Below, in pieces: positions 48,569-61,297 of a stretch of DNA of 64,000 bases. Made by a program: the position numbers and the translations under genes. Source of the DNA: Lindgomyces ingoldianus (taxonomy: Eukaryota > Ascomycota > Dothideomycetes > Pleosporales > Lindgomycetaceae); NCBI RefSeq assembly GCF_010093535.1, contig NW_022985173.1:874855-938854 (forward strand), in the 5' to 3' direction. A model generated the notes under the pieces. The model did no database searches. It was not told the DNA's origin and saw only the letters and a list, made by a program, of their open reading frames with translations. Positions within the stretch are counted from its first letter, which is position 1. Each line of letters starts with the position of its first letter.

Positions 48569-48745
48569 GATAGGGAGTATTTGGCAGAATAAGTAGGAAG
48601 GATCACGCAGATGTACGGTTCAAATATAAGTCAAGGATGATAGATTCAAACGGTTCTCACTGGACCAGGTATCAGAAATTTTAGGTCCCAAGCCAAACAC
48701 TTCTTTCCAAACGCCTTGCCAAATGATACACCGGGTACAGATCTT

Positions 48746-49681
48746 CTAGTCCTCAATGCCGCCCCACTCCTCATCCTCATCCCCGTGCTCACCCATCTCC
48801 TCATCTCTATCTCCACCTACACCCTCCCCCCTCCAAGCCTTCAATCTCTCATCATCAAGCACCTCCTTCGCTGCGTTCCTAACACTCTTAACCTTGCTCT
48901 CCTTCTGAATCCTCCTCACTGGCTCCAGCAGTTTCTCTCTAGGCACCTCTTCCATTTTCTCACCACCCACCTTCTCCAATTCATCCACATAAATATCAAA
49001 TATATGGTACCTCAGCCCATTGGGAATCTTCATATCCGTAGGATGTAGTGGTATATTCTCTAGTATCTGAACCACCCGCGTAATACCATCGATATTCGAC
49101 CATCGATCGCGCGAGAGGTATCGGAACGAAGCGTTGAGGTATTGTCTGATTAGGTATAGGTATTTGTCCATCCTATAACCCCAGGATTTAGTCTTAATTC
49201 AACAAAATAGGGTAAAGTTGAGCATGTAGTGAGAAGCACACTGACCGTAAAGCATCAATCCCACCCCACTCCCTCGCCATCGTTTTCCAGAAACATTCTA
49301 CAAACGGTAACACCACACCCGCTTGTAAGACTTCGATTAGGGAGGCTAGGTCGCGCGCGAGACGTTGTTGGTGGACCGGCTTGTCCTGCATCCACATGCC
49401 TGCAGCTCAATATCAGCGTTTATGCTCCGACTTCGATAACACTAATGAAGATCTGGTGGGGCTCGTACAGTAGAATAAGCCCTTCCATAGCTTCAACAAA
49501 TCAAGTTCTTCTATCTGGGACCGTCCACTAAGATACGTGCGTAGAGAATCAAGAGCGTTGTCGCGCGTCGTTTTGTCTGCCAGAGAATTAGTGCTTCGGG
49601 TCGAGAGGCGGGCACGGGCATGGGCATGCCGCTTGATGCGAGATGTTTAATGAAGGGGCTGTTCTGTGAATCGGATGCCAT
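48746..49681 (-). CDS. RRP1: Ribosomal RNA processing protein Rrp1 (Nop52 family)
   Basis: Four exons (49681-49630, 49576-49469, 49399-49246, 49172-48746) give 246 residues: [17 protein letters not shown], then [58 protein letters not shown] and an acidic tail. Rrp1 acts in nucleolar processing of 27S pre-rRNA for the 60S subunit. Intron 1 has no usable GT donor: the only GT nearby gives a 39-nt intron out of frame. A GC-AG intron of 53 nt (or a donor 3 nt earlier) keeps the frame and the family sequence. A branch-like CACTAAT precedes its acceptor. The C-terminal half is short compared with animal Nop52. Confidence 0.9.
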
Positions 49682-50769
49682 GATATGCGATTGTGTGGAA
49701 GAGGAGACGCGGAAGGTCATGTGGAGAGAGTCGGTGATTTGAGTAGTGGCTTGGAAACTTTTCTTGAGATGAGGCGAGAAAATAAGGTTAAATTTAGAGT
49801 TATCGATAAGGGCACGCCGTGGAACTGTAAGAGGACACTTAGGCATTGCAATTATCGGCAGTCATGGAGGGAATGAACAGAAAGATACATTTCTAGGGTG
49901 TTTAGATATTTGTAGAACTTAAAAGATAGGCAATCTGCTTAATCTGCACAGGCCTTAAAGCTAGCAACGAGGAGGTGTTTAGATCGCCTTGTTCAGACGA
50001 TTTCCGTAGAATCGAATAAGTAAAAAACGCTAAGAACTCCTCCCAGCTTTATTAGAATGTGATACAAAGTAAAGTGATGAAAGGATGTATTATGTATTAT
50101 GTATTTAATACTAAGAGTCGGACTCTTTTAAGTTAGTACCTGTTCATATTGCGAGGGAATTTACTCAAGCATCTACTATCACACCAAGGACGACGAAACG
50201 TTCACACGATACGAACGAGATAATTATAGCAACGAAACATGCGTTCTTTAACAACAGTTTGCGTTAGCACAGACCACACCCCTTTGAGAACATTTTCGAG
50301 CGATTGCACAAACTCTAGTGCTAATAAATAGAAGTAAAATGCTTAGAAAGTAGTTTTCTAGTTTAAGCCTACTAACTCTTAATAGGAGTTTATTTCTATG
50401 AAGGTTCAGTAGCTATAGTTACTATAACAGGTGCTTGTTAAGCGGCTTGTTGCACGTGATAGGTATCGCTTATTAAGCAGGTTTCACGCTAATAGTTGAG
50501 CTACTAGACTGTAGCAGCTTCTGCTAAACTCTAACCTAGTAGCTACGCAATCCACGCCTACATAAGAGCAAAAAAGTAGGTATATTTGTTAGAATTACTA
50601 TTCTAACTCTATTGCTAATATTTTTATAGTTAGTAGTAGCTTATTAACGCGTAAGTTACCTGGTTGCAGCTCTACTAGAGCCGGTTACAAAACATCGCAT
50701 TTATGTTAGAAGAGCATTAGCAACAATTAATAGGCTTCATAGAGTGTGCTAACATGACGTGCAAGCTCG
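49682..50769. other. AT-rich block upstream of the H3K9 methyltransferase
   Basis: From about 49.88 to 50.75 kb the sequence becomes TA-rich with many CTA/TAG trinucleotides and no open frame, unlike both flanks. This composition fits a repeat degraded by repeat-induced point mutation. It includes an 8-bp-arm palindrome (GTTAGAAT-TACT-ATTCTAAC, 50588-50607). Confidence 0.6.
50263..50753. mobile_element. Possible non-autonomous element with 9-bp terminal inverted repeats
   Basis: GTTAGCACA at 50263-50271 is exactly inverted as TGTGCTAAC at 50745-50753, bounding 491 bp of AT-rich noncoding DNA. The right end is 16 bp before the methyltransferase ATG. I see no clear target-site duplication, so a chance repeat or a different kind of relic remains possible. 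Confidence 0.35.
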
Positions 50770-52571
50770 ATGCCGGCGATGGTTGTCATTCCGACAATTG
50801 GGCGAGGACGTCGCGTGTTGGTGGACCAAGTAAGTCACACAGTTCTACGATTATTGACGCGTCGCTAATAAGTTCTCTTTTTCAGGTCCACTCAATTGTA
50901 TGTCATCGGAATAGGAACGAGGTTAGTAGCTTTCCCTTGGCTTTATGGGAAGCGCTTAACTAATCTGATATTTCTGATCTAGGAAGAACAATTTTTGGTG
51001 TGCTGGAAGACAGGCTCGTCAACACAAACCCCGCCCCTTTCATGGCATAGCGTGGGGGAGCTGGGACGTTGCCTAGAATTTGTGCAAGACTATCTTGATA
51101 ACAAGGCTAGGTAAAGGAATTCCTTAACTTTATATCTTTTAAATGTATTACTAATTATACCCCAGGCTTCTAATGCCTGCACTTGCTCTCCTGTCCAAGA
51201 AACGAAAGACACCGGATTCCGATACTGAGTTGGAGCTAAGACCCTCGCCTATTGACCGCCGATTCAATTCGTCCAGCAGAACACCATCCACGGAACGCTC
51301 TCCTTCAGTCTGGTCGGCGTCTCTTGCAATACCAGGACGAAGCAACGTCACTGCATCGTCGCCTTCACCATCGATTGATGTATACAATGGCGTGTTGGAT
51401 TCGAAGAATGGTTTCATCGTGGCCAACATTGTAAGTAAAAGAGCTCAGCGCGCCCCTTGTACTACTAAGACAATTCTAGGCATCTGGACCAGATATTCCT
51501 GAAATTAACATCCAGAATGTACCCACTCCAGAGATGGCACACGCCGCTCGACGGGCTAAGACAACGATAGCGGAAACCCTTATTCGGGCGGCATATCACC
51601 GTCGGCTCGACAGGGTCATAGGGAAGAAGATCTTCCTCGTGAACACAATTGACTCTTCGACCCCTTCCCTCAGGTTCCGCTACATCCCCGAGCACGTGCT
51701 CTGTGATGGTGTGTTCAGAGTGTCCCCGGAAGCTCAGGAAGGATGTGATAAATGTTCACCACATATGGGCCGTGGCATTGGCTGCGAGTACACGAAGAAG
51801 TGTCGTTGCCTGGAGTATGCCGCCGTCGACGAAGCTCGCATGGATGATGAGCAAAAGGAGCTTTATACGAGGATCAAAGGGGGCTATGAAGCTACGACCG
51901 ACGAACTCTTGTCACTGCCCAAGCGGTTCCCTTATTACGCCGAAGGAGCAAAGAGACAGCGTGCTGGCTGTCTCGTTCCCTTCTACCTTAACTCTCGCCG
52001 TCCGATCTACGAGTGCAACGATAATTGCAAATGCGGACCCAACTGCCGCAACAAGAACGTGCAATTCGGCCGCACTGTCGAACTTGAGATCTTCAAGACC
52101 GCCAGCAGCCGGGGCTGGGGTCTTCGTTGTCGTCAGAAACTCTACGAAGGTCAGTTCATCGATACATATCGTGGAGAGATCATCACGGATGCCGAAGCAA
52201 CCCGTCGCGAAGAGGCCACATCCTCGAAAGATAAAGCTTCATATCTCTATTCTTTGGACAAGTTTAAGGAATCGGAAGGTCTCGAAGACGAAGATATCTA
52301 CGTTGTGGATGGCGAGTATATGGGTGGTCCTACAAAGTTCATGAATCACTCTTGTGAGCCGAATTGCCGGCAGTACACCGTGAGCTATAACAAGCATGAC
52401 CCGAAGGTGTATGATCTTGCATTCTTCGCGTGTCGCGATATCGAGAAAGGCGAGGAACTGACTTTCGACTACCTTGACAAAGATGAGGGAGAGGAGATGG
52501 ATGAGCCTGGAGACGACGCTATTCCGTGTCTTTGTGGCGCGAAGAAGTGCAGGAAGTGGCTTTGGACTTGA
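50770..52571 (+). CDS. KMT1: Histone H3K9 methyltransferase, chromo-SET (KMT1 / DIM-5 / Clr4)
   Basis: Five exons (50770-50829, 50886-50921, 50983-51110, 51166-51430, 51480-52571) give 526 residues. Residues 15-75 form a divergent chromodomain (VDQVHSIVCHRNRNEEEQFLVCWK, then LSWHSVGELGRC). A disordered linker follows. Pre-SET zinc-cluster cysteines include CDKCS, CEYTKKCRC, CNDNCKCGPNC. The SET core has SRGWGLRC, YRGEIITDAEA, FMNHSCEPNC (about 451-459) and ELTFDYLDKDEGEE. The post-SET is CLCGAKKCRKW. The enzyme trimethylates H3K9 and directs heterochromatin and, in many filamentous fungi, DNA methylation. Exon 2 is 36 nt. Two of three chromodomain cage aromatics appear kept (the W of VCWK and of LSWH); the N-terminal one is not evident. 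Confidence 0.95.
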
Positions 52572-55500
52572 GCTAGAGGTTTGAGTCCTCTTGAGGGAGG
52601 GTAGGGGGATAAGAGGGAGTGGATTTGCAAGTGATGGTGGGAGAATATCTTTGTTCAGAGTCTACTAGTGGATCAGAATTATCTTCTAGATTTCTATCTT
52701 GAGGATAAGCCGCTCGGAGAGTCTCCTCACGTCTTACTCCTCAGAATGTTTTCTAGTAGCCTTGTGACTACGGTCTGCTCTGGAGTATAGTAATCTTCTA
52801 CTTATACGTTTCCTTTTAATTATGTAGTTTTACTTCTCCTCTATCCCTTCCGTATCTCTGCTAAGCCTGTATGGGATATTAGCTTCTTGACGAACTCCCG
52901 CTAGCAACTAACTAGTATAGGATGGAGATTATAATTTTTTGGGTTTCATGCTTGGCATAGGTAATGCGGGTATTGATGAGTTCTTTACATGAGCCTTCCT
53001 GTTCCATGTGAAATGTCATAATGCGGGATATCTAGATCAGATTCCCTCAATACTGGACTCGCAAACTAACTCACTTCTTTAGAAAAGGGTCTCGTTTTGC
53101 TCGAACACGGAGCCAGGGTTTTCAAAAGTGTAGGTCCGCTTGGTGGGGGGTACAAAAGGCATAGCAAGTCTATTTGGGCTTCTCTGAAGATTTATCAATG
53201 GAAGTATGATGTAGACCTGAAGTCGAATTTTCTTTGGAATTTGAGTCATGTATATGCATGTACTTGCTTTTAACTGCTTCGACTTGGTCCGTTTTTGAAT
53301 AGCTTGACCTGCAGTTCAAACTGGCTCACACTGTGGAATAGGGTTTCTGCTCCATACTATCTAGCTTCAGTCTGAGTATGTCTTTTAGTTGGCATCCAGC
53401 CCTCATCACATGCGCTGAATTCCAGGGTTAGAACTAACTCGCGATAGCTGATGTGGTGGATGATGGAGTAGTAGATTCCGGAACCATGGCGGGCGTTACA
53501 GCAGTAGGCAGCTGCAAGTTTGATTCAATTCTGGACAAGTTACCCGAGCGATGATCTCATCCGAAGAAATTGCATTGTCTCGTGAGTGTGATGGTAGAAT
53601 TGGAAAGCTAGCAGGTCGGAGAGTACACGAGAGAAACTACTGAAAATGGAGCAAGAACGTTTCCTTTGGTGGGAAGATTGTGAGATGGAAATTTTACACG
53701 ATCCACAATGAGAGAATTATAAGCCTTTATTGAAAATGGCAGTTTCCTTTAATGGGGCTTGGGAAACGATAGCTAGTCCTGGTCCGCTTTCGATGTCTTG
53801 TCGATGCCCTGTGGTAAGTTGGCATTGTGTTCTTGCTCGAAGCAGTGGGTGATGAAAATGGATCTTTGTGAAGGCATCGAGTATGAATAAGGGACAGTAG
53901 GTATTGAGGACTATGACGGAGCTTATATAGACCAACCCTGTCAATGGCATTAAGGTTAATGAGAGAAGCAGCACGTTGTCCCTACAGATGTTTGTGTCCG
54001 AATAACTTGCTGCGCAAGAGAAGGGACACGAAGAGGGTCATGGGCAATGAAGAGCGAGACGTGAATGTCGATTGCTACCCTCAAGCATTTACCTCCCATT
54101 CATAATACCTTCCTTTCACGAAGGGTAAACGCAGTTCCCAAAATTTAGTCAAATTTATGAAGAACCTTGTACGTAAATTTTGTAAAGAATCTGTGTATCT
54201 GCACATCCACTCGTGTTCTGCTCTCCCCATGGGGAACGACCCCTCAGTGCATTTTCTCAACCACATGTCTTCAGGCGATTACGAATCCGCAATGTTCCAG
54301 CCAAAATACAAAAATAGCTCGAAGCCGTCATCATTTATACCCAGGACCCGGAGATACTATATTATTTACATTGTTAAATATTAGTGTTTAGTAAAATGCT
54401 GCTCAAATGACGAAAAGAGGAGACAAAATATGAGTAGGAAGCCCAGCTCATTGGTGTAAGTCGACGACAAATGCCCGCAATCTCTAGACGGATTTGCCTC
54501 TATCGAATGTTGCGGGAGGATTCTATTTAATCCTGGGAAGTGGAGGGTCGCGATCTGGCTCCGGGAGAGAAATAGAGTATCCGCCGGGCATAATGCCGGT
54601 TTAATATACCCTATCACAGGTGAGTACTCGGAATGCAGGCTCTTCTTTCTGGGGGACCAAGAAGTCAAGTGCCCGCCTCTAGAGCAACCAGCACGTGGAG
54701 GGAAGAAATGAGAATGTTATATTTAGTGGGGATATTTCTCAGTTTAGAAGGGGTCAACAGCTTCCGAGGTCCGTAAACTTTTGAGACGCGAAAATGAAGA
54801 AATCTAGGGTAACAGCTCGATCCCAAAAAGATGCTTGGAAATGAAAGCGTACGTAGCGCGCAGAAACTGTATCGATTTTCTATATTGCAATCTTGGCTAA
54901 ATCGAGGCGACCAGAGGTAAGAAGATGAGGGGACGGGGTGGACACGTTACCAAGCTGAGAATACACACATTCTCTGAACATGACGCCGCGTGCTCGGGAT
55001 GCCAGTCCCAAGAGTTATATACTGGATGATCGATATGGGTGGGCATATTTTTGGCATGTGGCTGAGACAGGGTCGGACCGGGACGAGCATCGTGCGGCAT
55101 GCGTGGTGATTGTGCCGGGCATGAGTGGCCCGGATCGGATCCTGGAAGAAATGCCTTCCAGTTTCGGGTGTGGCTAAGTTGATGGCTCAACAGCATGCTT
55201 GGCCCAAGGCACAAGTGTCTCCGAAGCTGCATGCACTGTCCGTGATACAGGTGGAGCGTCATCGGGTGGATTTTTTGGAAGGCGAGTGACGAATACCTGG
55301 TGTGTCCTTGGGGGTTACACGGACTAGTCATGTCAGCTGGAGACCGAATATAACCCTTAGAGTTTTCCTGAAACAAATGCCGCAATGGGTAACTCAGAGA
55401 ACATGAGGTGGTTGGCAAAGAGTGTGCGATAGACTAAGAGACGTCTCAAGATTTCAGTAGATGCTTTGAAGCATTGAAAATCCGAATCTGAACGCGGCCG

Positions 55501-57632
55501 ATGCGGTTTGAGAAGGGAACAAGACATGCTCGATGACGCCTGGAATTTGGAAGAAAGGTAGCCCTATTGTTTGTGGCAGAATTTGTCTTCACCCAGCGGA
55601 CACGGATGTTGAAGAGATATCAAGGTCCCGCTTTCTCCCGCCTGCCCTGTGCGGTTGAAACGCATATTGTTTGGCAGGCGCAGTTTGGAATCGAGATTGG
55701 ATCTTCGATGAGGGAGATCGGTTATGTCCTCACATTGCTGGTCTTTGATCTGGCGCGGATTCACAGCATGATATCAGATCCACATCCAACGAAATGTTTG
55801 CTTTTCGTGGCTCTTCATTAGGGGAAGAGAAGAAGTAAACGCCGCAGAGGCGAGAGCAATAGACGAGATTTCAATATGACGGCCAAGTTTGCCCCAAGCG
55901 AGTGATGCATTTGCCAGCTCAGCGTGAAATAGAGGCCGATTCGCTGATGATACGGCCCTGGAGTAATCCCCCTGGAAGTCGACGTGTCGGTGGAGGAGCA
56001 ACGCTCCCTTGGCCGGAAAAGCAGACGGCAGGGTCCCAGCAGGCGCAACGGAGTATATTTTATAGCTATTTCGGCGCGTTAGACATGTCGTCCCTCTAAC
56101 CGGCAGGTTGCGGCAGGTCAATGGGAGCATTCCGTTTTTCCGTGAGGTCAGGGGTTAGATAGGCCGCTGCCGAGTCGGCGTTGGAGAGCTCATTAACGAG
56201 TCTCGAGGCCGACCATGCGCAGATGCTGAGCAATTCCCGGCTGCCCTGGAACACCTGGTCGGTTGCAACTGCTGGCACGCATTATTTAAATCGCGGCGCG
56301 GGTGCTGGGGCACGGGAGCATGGCGTGGCGTAGGCAGAGGCACAGAGAGGCAGCACTACGGTGGTGATGCCGGAAAGCGTGCAGAACCGAGTGAATGCCG
56401 CATCCACTAAAAATAATGAGTGCACAGTGAAAGAAGACAGCAGCACAAAGGGCGGGCGGTTGGCCGGGCAGAGAGGGGATTTAATCATGCGTGTTCCTCG
56501 GGTTGGGCTTGTTTAGTGGTGAAAAGCAGCCGAAATGCGGGCCAGCCTGCGCTTCTTCGGGTCTGCTAGAGGCTCTCTGAAAAATTCGCTCTTGAGCACA
56601 ACCTCTCCCCTCCGACACCACCCTTTGCAGCGCACACACGACCTGTGAAAATCGCCCGCCCACGCCCGGGACCTGCGACAGACACTCTGACGGCCTGTTT
56701 GGGGCGCTGCTACCGCTGCTGCGTCGCCCTCACCTGCACCTGTACTTGAGTGCCTGGAGCCCGTCCCTCTCTGCCCACGGGTACATCCCAATCCCACGCT
56801 CCCAACCGACCACGTCTCTGCGCTGCTGCGTCGGCGTTGCCACCGCTCGACCGTCTCCTGCGGCATCAAAAGTACGCACATCGTCCCGCCAGACTCGTCC
56901 AGGAGGTTAGTTTTGCCTGCGTCGTCGCCGCCGTCGTCCCCAGGTTTGCTGAGTGCTACCTGCTTCCTCTGCGCCCGGAGCCCACGACAAGCTCAAAACG
57001 CCATCTCGATTGCACATTCACGCTCTTGTGGGCCGTTCACCGCATCTGCCTGCTTTCCGTGGGTGTTACTTGTCACTGGCACGTGCCCTGCTCCCCACAC
57101 ACGCTCTACTTGAATTTCGCTGCCTCAGCATTTTCTTCTCCGCACGCTCTTGTTATCCCCCTCGCGCGCCAACGTCCCCGCCATCCGCTGCGGGCATTGC
57201 TGCTCTCTAGTACTTCATGCTTGCTGCCCTGCCGACGCGCTCTGCTGACTTCCTTTCCAGTACTTAGCTCGTGGCCTTACCCCTTCTCCGCGTCTTTCGA
57301 CCCAAAAAGTCGCCCCACTGAAGCTTGTCGTCTCGACGCTTAAAGCCATCAGCACCTTCGGGTATCGCTGCTCTTGCACCGTCTTTGCCTCGAGAGACAA
57401 GCTCTGCACAGCTTGTTCCACGGAGCTAACCACGAACAGCCAACCCAAGCCTTGTGTGGGATCTCGGAATATTCGGTGCGGAGAGGTCAAGCATTGCACC
57501 TCTCCGGACGCGTCTACAACCGCATCTGAATTGGCCAGCTCTTGGGAGTGCTCCCTCCAGGGATCACGAGCGTCTTACAACACCCTCCTCTTATCCTTCT
57601 GATCTTTGCTAAGAGACAGAACCTCCAACACC
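52572..57632. other. Gene-free interval of about 5 kb
   Basis: No frame with domain, signal-peptide or splice support on either strand. The first half is AT-leaning with stop-dense frames and includes a 9-bp inverted repeat (CAAAATTTA 54139-54147 / TAAATTTTG 54174-54182). From about 56.6 kb the plus strand becomes strongly C/T-rich, which fits a leader of up to a kilobase for the LARP1 gene. A noncoding RNA or rapidly evolving gene cannot be excluded. Confidence 0.55.
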
Positions 57633-60600
57633 ATGGCAACCCCGCCGCCCCGTCGTTCAGGCACTGATCTTGCCACCGCCCCAGTTCCATTCTCCTATGC
57701 TCAAGCAGCCAAAGGCTTGTCCACCGCGGCTTCCGCAGCGGCCCCCAGCAAGTCAACCACTGGGACGATAACGCCATCCAAAGATGCAAGCCTTGCAGTG
57801 TCGACAGCACCCGCGACGTCGGCCCTGAGCTGGGCTGATGATACCGAGGCGGATGACCTCCCACCCCAGAAGCCCTCAATCTCACGAGAGACCCAAGTGA
57901 ATGGAGCACCAGTGTCGAGTAAGCAGGTCATTGTTCAGCAAACATCCGCGGCCTCGAGTGTCTCCTCACCAGAGCTGGGCACTTCATCATCCTCAACAAT
58001 CGCCAAAGATGATGATGTCTCATCGATTCAAAACACTTCATCCGAGTCGACCTGGGAGAACAAGTCACAAGCATCAACCTCGGTTGACAAGTCCGCAGAA
58101 GCAGGAGAAAAGACGGCAGACAAGTTCAAGGGCAAAGATTTGGATCGATCTACATTTAAGCCTCTTCAGGAGGCTCCAGTACCAGTTGTCAATATTTGGA
58201 AACAACGGGCTGATGACCTCGCAGCCAAAGCCAAGGCAGCACAGAAGCCCGCACTCCCTAAATCGGTTCCGGCTACGCCCGCCCCAGCCACTCCAAACGG
58301 CGTAGCGCAAGGTCCAAACGGGATCGCGGCAAGAAAGAGTAAAGGTGTCATAACTGCCGACTCGGCTGATGTTAAAGAGAAAGGATCCCCTAGCGAGAGC
58401 AGGGTGAAAGCCCGCGAAGATGATAGGACTGTCCAGGCTCGAAGAGAGACGAAGACGGAAGCCGATACTGAGAAATTCAGAAAAGGCGGAAAAGGCAGGA
58501 CTTCAGAAAAGGACGTTAAACCAGTCACAAATGTCCTCCCTCTTCCACCTGCGCGTGACCAGGAATCTTGGCCAACCCCCGACAGTGCTATCGATGAAGA
58601 CAAGAAAAAGGCGCAAGAAAAAGGTGAGAAGGGTGAGAAGGAACGTAACCCGAGCACGTCTAGTCGGTCGCATGGGAAGCAAGAGTGGGTGACAGTCCCA
58701 TACACACCAAATGTGATATTCAACACACCGTTACCCAACACTGCTCCAGGAAGAAGAGGCGGAAGAGGCGGGGGTCGTGGCGGGGCTCAAAGCGGTGGGA
58801 GGGGTAGCACGTATGGAACAGCCAACGGTGGAGGGAATTCTGAAAAGGATCTCCCTACGCCCGCTACTATGCCTAGTGGTGACCAGCTGAAGCGTGGGCG
58901 GCCGGATGGACCTACAGGGCGGGATTCCTCTCCTGTCAAGGGCAAGAGGACGGTGAGTGCCGGGTCTGCATCTTTGAAAGACACGAAGTCCCCCGCCTTG
59001 TCCGGGGAGAAGCTTTCGAAGGCTGTGCCTTCCTCAGACATGGAAACGCCATCGAGGCGGGCCTCTGTCATGACCGAACCGACTTCAGGGTCCCAATTAC
59101 CTGGTCAAAACAATACATTTCCGCGTCCATATCCTTCGAGCCGGCCAAACAAAGGAAGGAGGGGTGAATTGCTAAGTCAGAGCGACAAGAGGAAGGATGC
59201 TGACCTGGTGTCGCCAACCAAGGATGCTATGTTCTCGTATAACCGCCAAATATCTTCCGCTACTCAGACTGATGGTAAGTGGAGGTACTCAGGGCAACCC
59301 GCTCAGCTCTATTGTATCCTATTGTAGACCTTGCCGCTAACAAATTCAGCTCCAGAAGAGGCGGAACGCCGATCGTCAACTTTCTCAGATGGCCAAAATG
59401 GTCAACCGAAGGGAGGACCTACTGAGCGTCGTCCCTATGGATCGTTTTCTCTCCGTGACCGCGTTCGTGGTGCCCCACGTGGAGGCCGAGCGAACTACCA
59501 GAATAGCCATCAGTTCGCGAATGGCCATATTCCACCACTTCAGTCTCCTTCAACATTTCCATTACCTCGATCTCCAACCTCCTTCCACCCTGATCAAGCT
59601 GCGTTCTTCCCCAACGCACCCTCACATGGTCGGAATTACCGAGGCAACGGACCACGATCACAATCGGTAACGACCGAGAACATATACGGTCGTGTTCCCG
59701 GCTACTCCGGAGGACCTCAAGATATCGCTCCAATTTCGACCTACATGGGTGCAATGTACGACTATCCTGTTATGCAGCCAATGAGTGCTATGCCATTCAG
59801 CCCATACTCGGTCAACCAATACACCCTTGTCTCTATGGTCACAACACAGTTGTATGCCATATCCCTTCTTTCCGCTAACTTTCGCTAACCTCAGACAGGG
59901 AATATTATTTCTCTGTTGAAAATCTTTGCAAAGATATCTTCCTTCGCAAGCAGATGGATTCAAAAGGATTCGTATTTCTCAGCGTAATCGCTGAGTTCAA
60001 TCGCATCAAGCAGCTCACCACGGACATGGAGCTGATCAAGTTTGTCTGCTACCAATCGAGTGTCATTGAATTCCGTGTCGGTAAAGATGGGAAAGACAGG
60101 CTTCGAAGACGAGAGGGGTGGGAACAGTGGGTGCTAGCGAAGTCCGAGAGAGCTTCTTCTGCACAGAACGATGGCCCAGAAGAACTGCATAACCCCCCCA
60201 TTCCCCATCCCGCTGGCTTCGACCCAGGTATGCCTCGTTATACCGAAATATCCGCGGTTTCCCCGACTGGTCCGATCCCGCTCCCAAGCGACGGAGGGTA
60301 TCCTGGGACAAATGGCATCCATCCAGGTGGTTCCTTAAACGCTCCTCTGGCACAAGCGGAGAGCATTCCAAATGGTCAGGTCGTGGATGGCTTAAACGAT
60401 TCCATTACTGCCAACGGTCAACCAAACGAAGTATCTACTCGGACTGTTACTGGTGAACCTGATTCCTTCTCTGACGAGCAAGTGGAAACCTTGAGCATCA
60501 TTGTTCGCAAGCAGGATCAACCTTCTGCACCAACCTTGCCTCCGTCTGCCACTCGTACATTCTCAAATGGTTCCATCGATAGCAGAAGTGGTGTGTCGGA

Positions 60601-61297
60601 CGAGGCTGAGAGGCTCAGCTCCCGGCTTTCCAGCCTCAAGGTTAATGGCACCGGTCCTTCACAGGGGTAAGCCACACGTGGCAATAGCCTTCACTGGCAG
60701 GATTTCCGCTGATGCCCGTGAGATTGTAGTGTTGACAAAGTTCAAGATGAACCTCGGAGAACCTCGAGCCCTTTTTCACCTTCCTCTGCTTCTGCTATGA
60801 ACCCGGTTCGTCTCTTCTGGGTTAAAGGCAAGGAAGGCCCCGTTGAATCTCTTCCTCTTGACTCCACATATGAATCGTATACCCACCTTCGATCGAAGGC
60901 GCTTGATCAGCGCCAGAACGCCCTTCCTGGTACCTGCCCGTATGATATGGACGTCCTTTATCAATTTTGGTCTCACTTTCTCATCCGGAACTTCAACACG
61001 CAAATGTACAACGAATTCCGTCATTTTGCTTTCGAGGATGTTACGCAGAAAATGTCTGACGTCGGCCTTCGAAATTTAATCAAGTATTACGGAGAGTCTC
61101 TTTCATCGTCACAAAGCCTAATACGAGAGCGAGTTGCTCGCCACTACGTCGACCTAGTTAGATCCGAGGATGAGAATCAACGACCCGCTTTCAGACAACT
61201 CAGGTCGGCATGGCGCAACGGAGCTCTGAACTTGAGAAATCGAAAACGTATCGGCGACTTCCTCGATGAAGAACTGAAAGGTTCATTGGAGCAGTAG
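57633..61297 (+). CDS. LARP1: LARP1-type RNA-binding protein (La motif plus DM15 repeats)
   Basis: Four exons (57633-59274, 59350-59851, 59899-60666, 60730-61297) give 1159 residues. The first 700 are disordered, rich in Ser, Ala, Lys and Pro, with Gly/Arg patches (RRGGRGGGRGG). The La motif starts at about 715: [26 protein letters not shown], LIAEF-like helices, LIKFVCYQSSVIEF, GWEQWVL. The C-terminus (about 1045-1150) is DM15-like: VLYQFWSHFLIRNFNTQMYNEF, FAFED, DVGLRNLIKYYGESL, FRQLRSAWRNGA. LARP1 binds the cap and 5' pyrimidine tracts of ribosomal-protein mRNAs downstream of TOR. The intron-3 join is needed to connect the two domains; without it the frame stops at 60668, which would look like two genes. 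Confidence 0.93.

Noticed and set aside
54897..55418. 173-codon minus-strand open frame
   Set aside because: His/Pro/Ser/Cys composition without domain, signal peptide or splice support.
56750..57343. 197-codon plus-strand open frame
   Set aside because: A chance frame in the pyrimidine-rich LARP1 leader. No family features.
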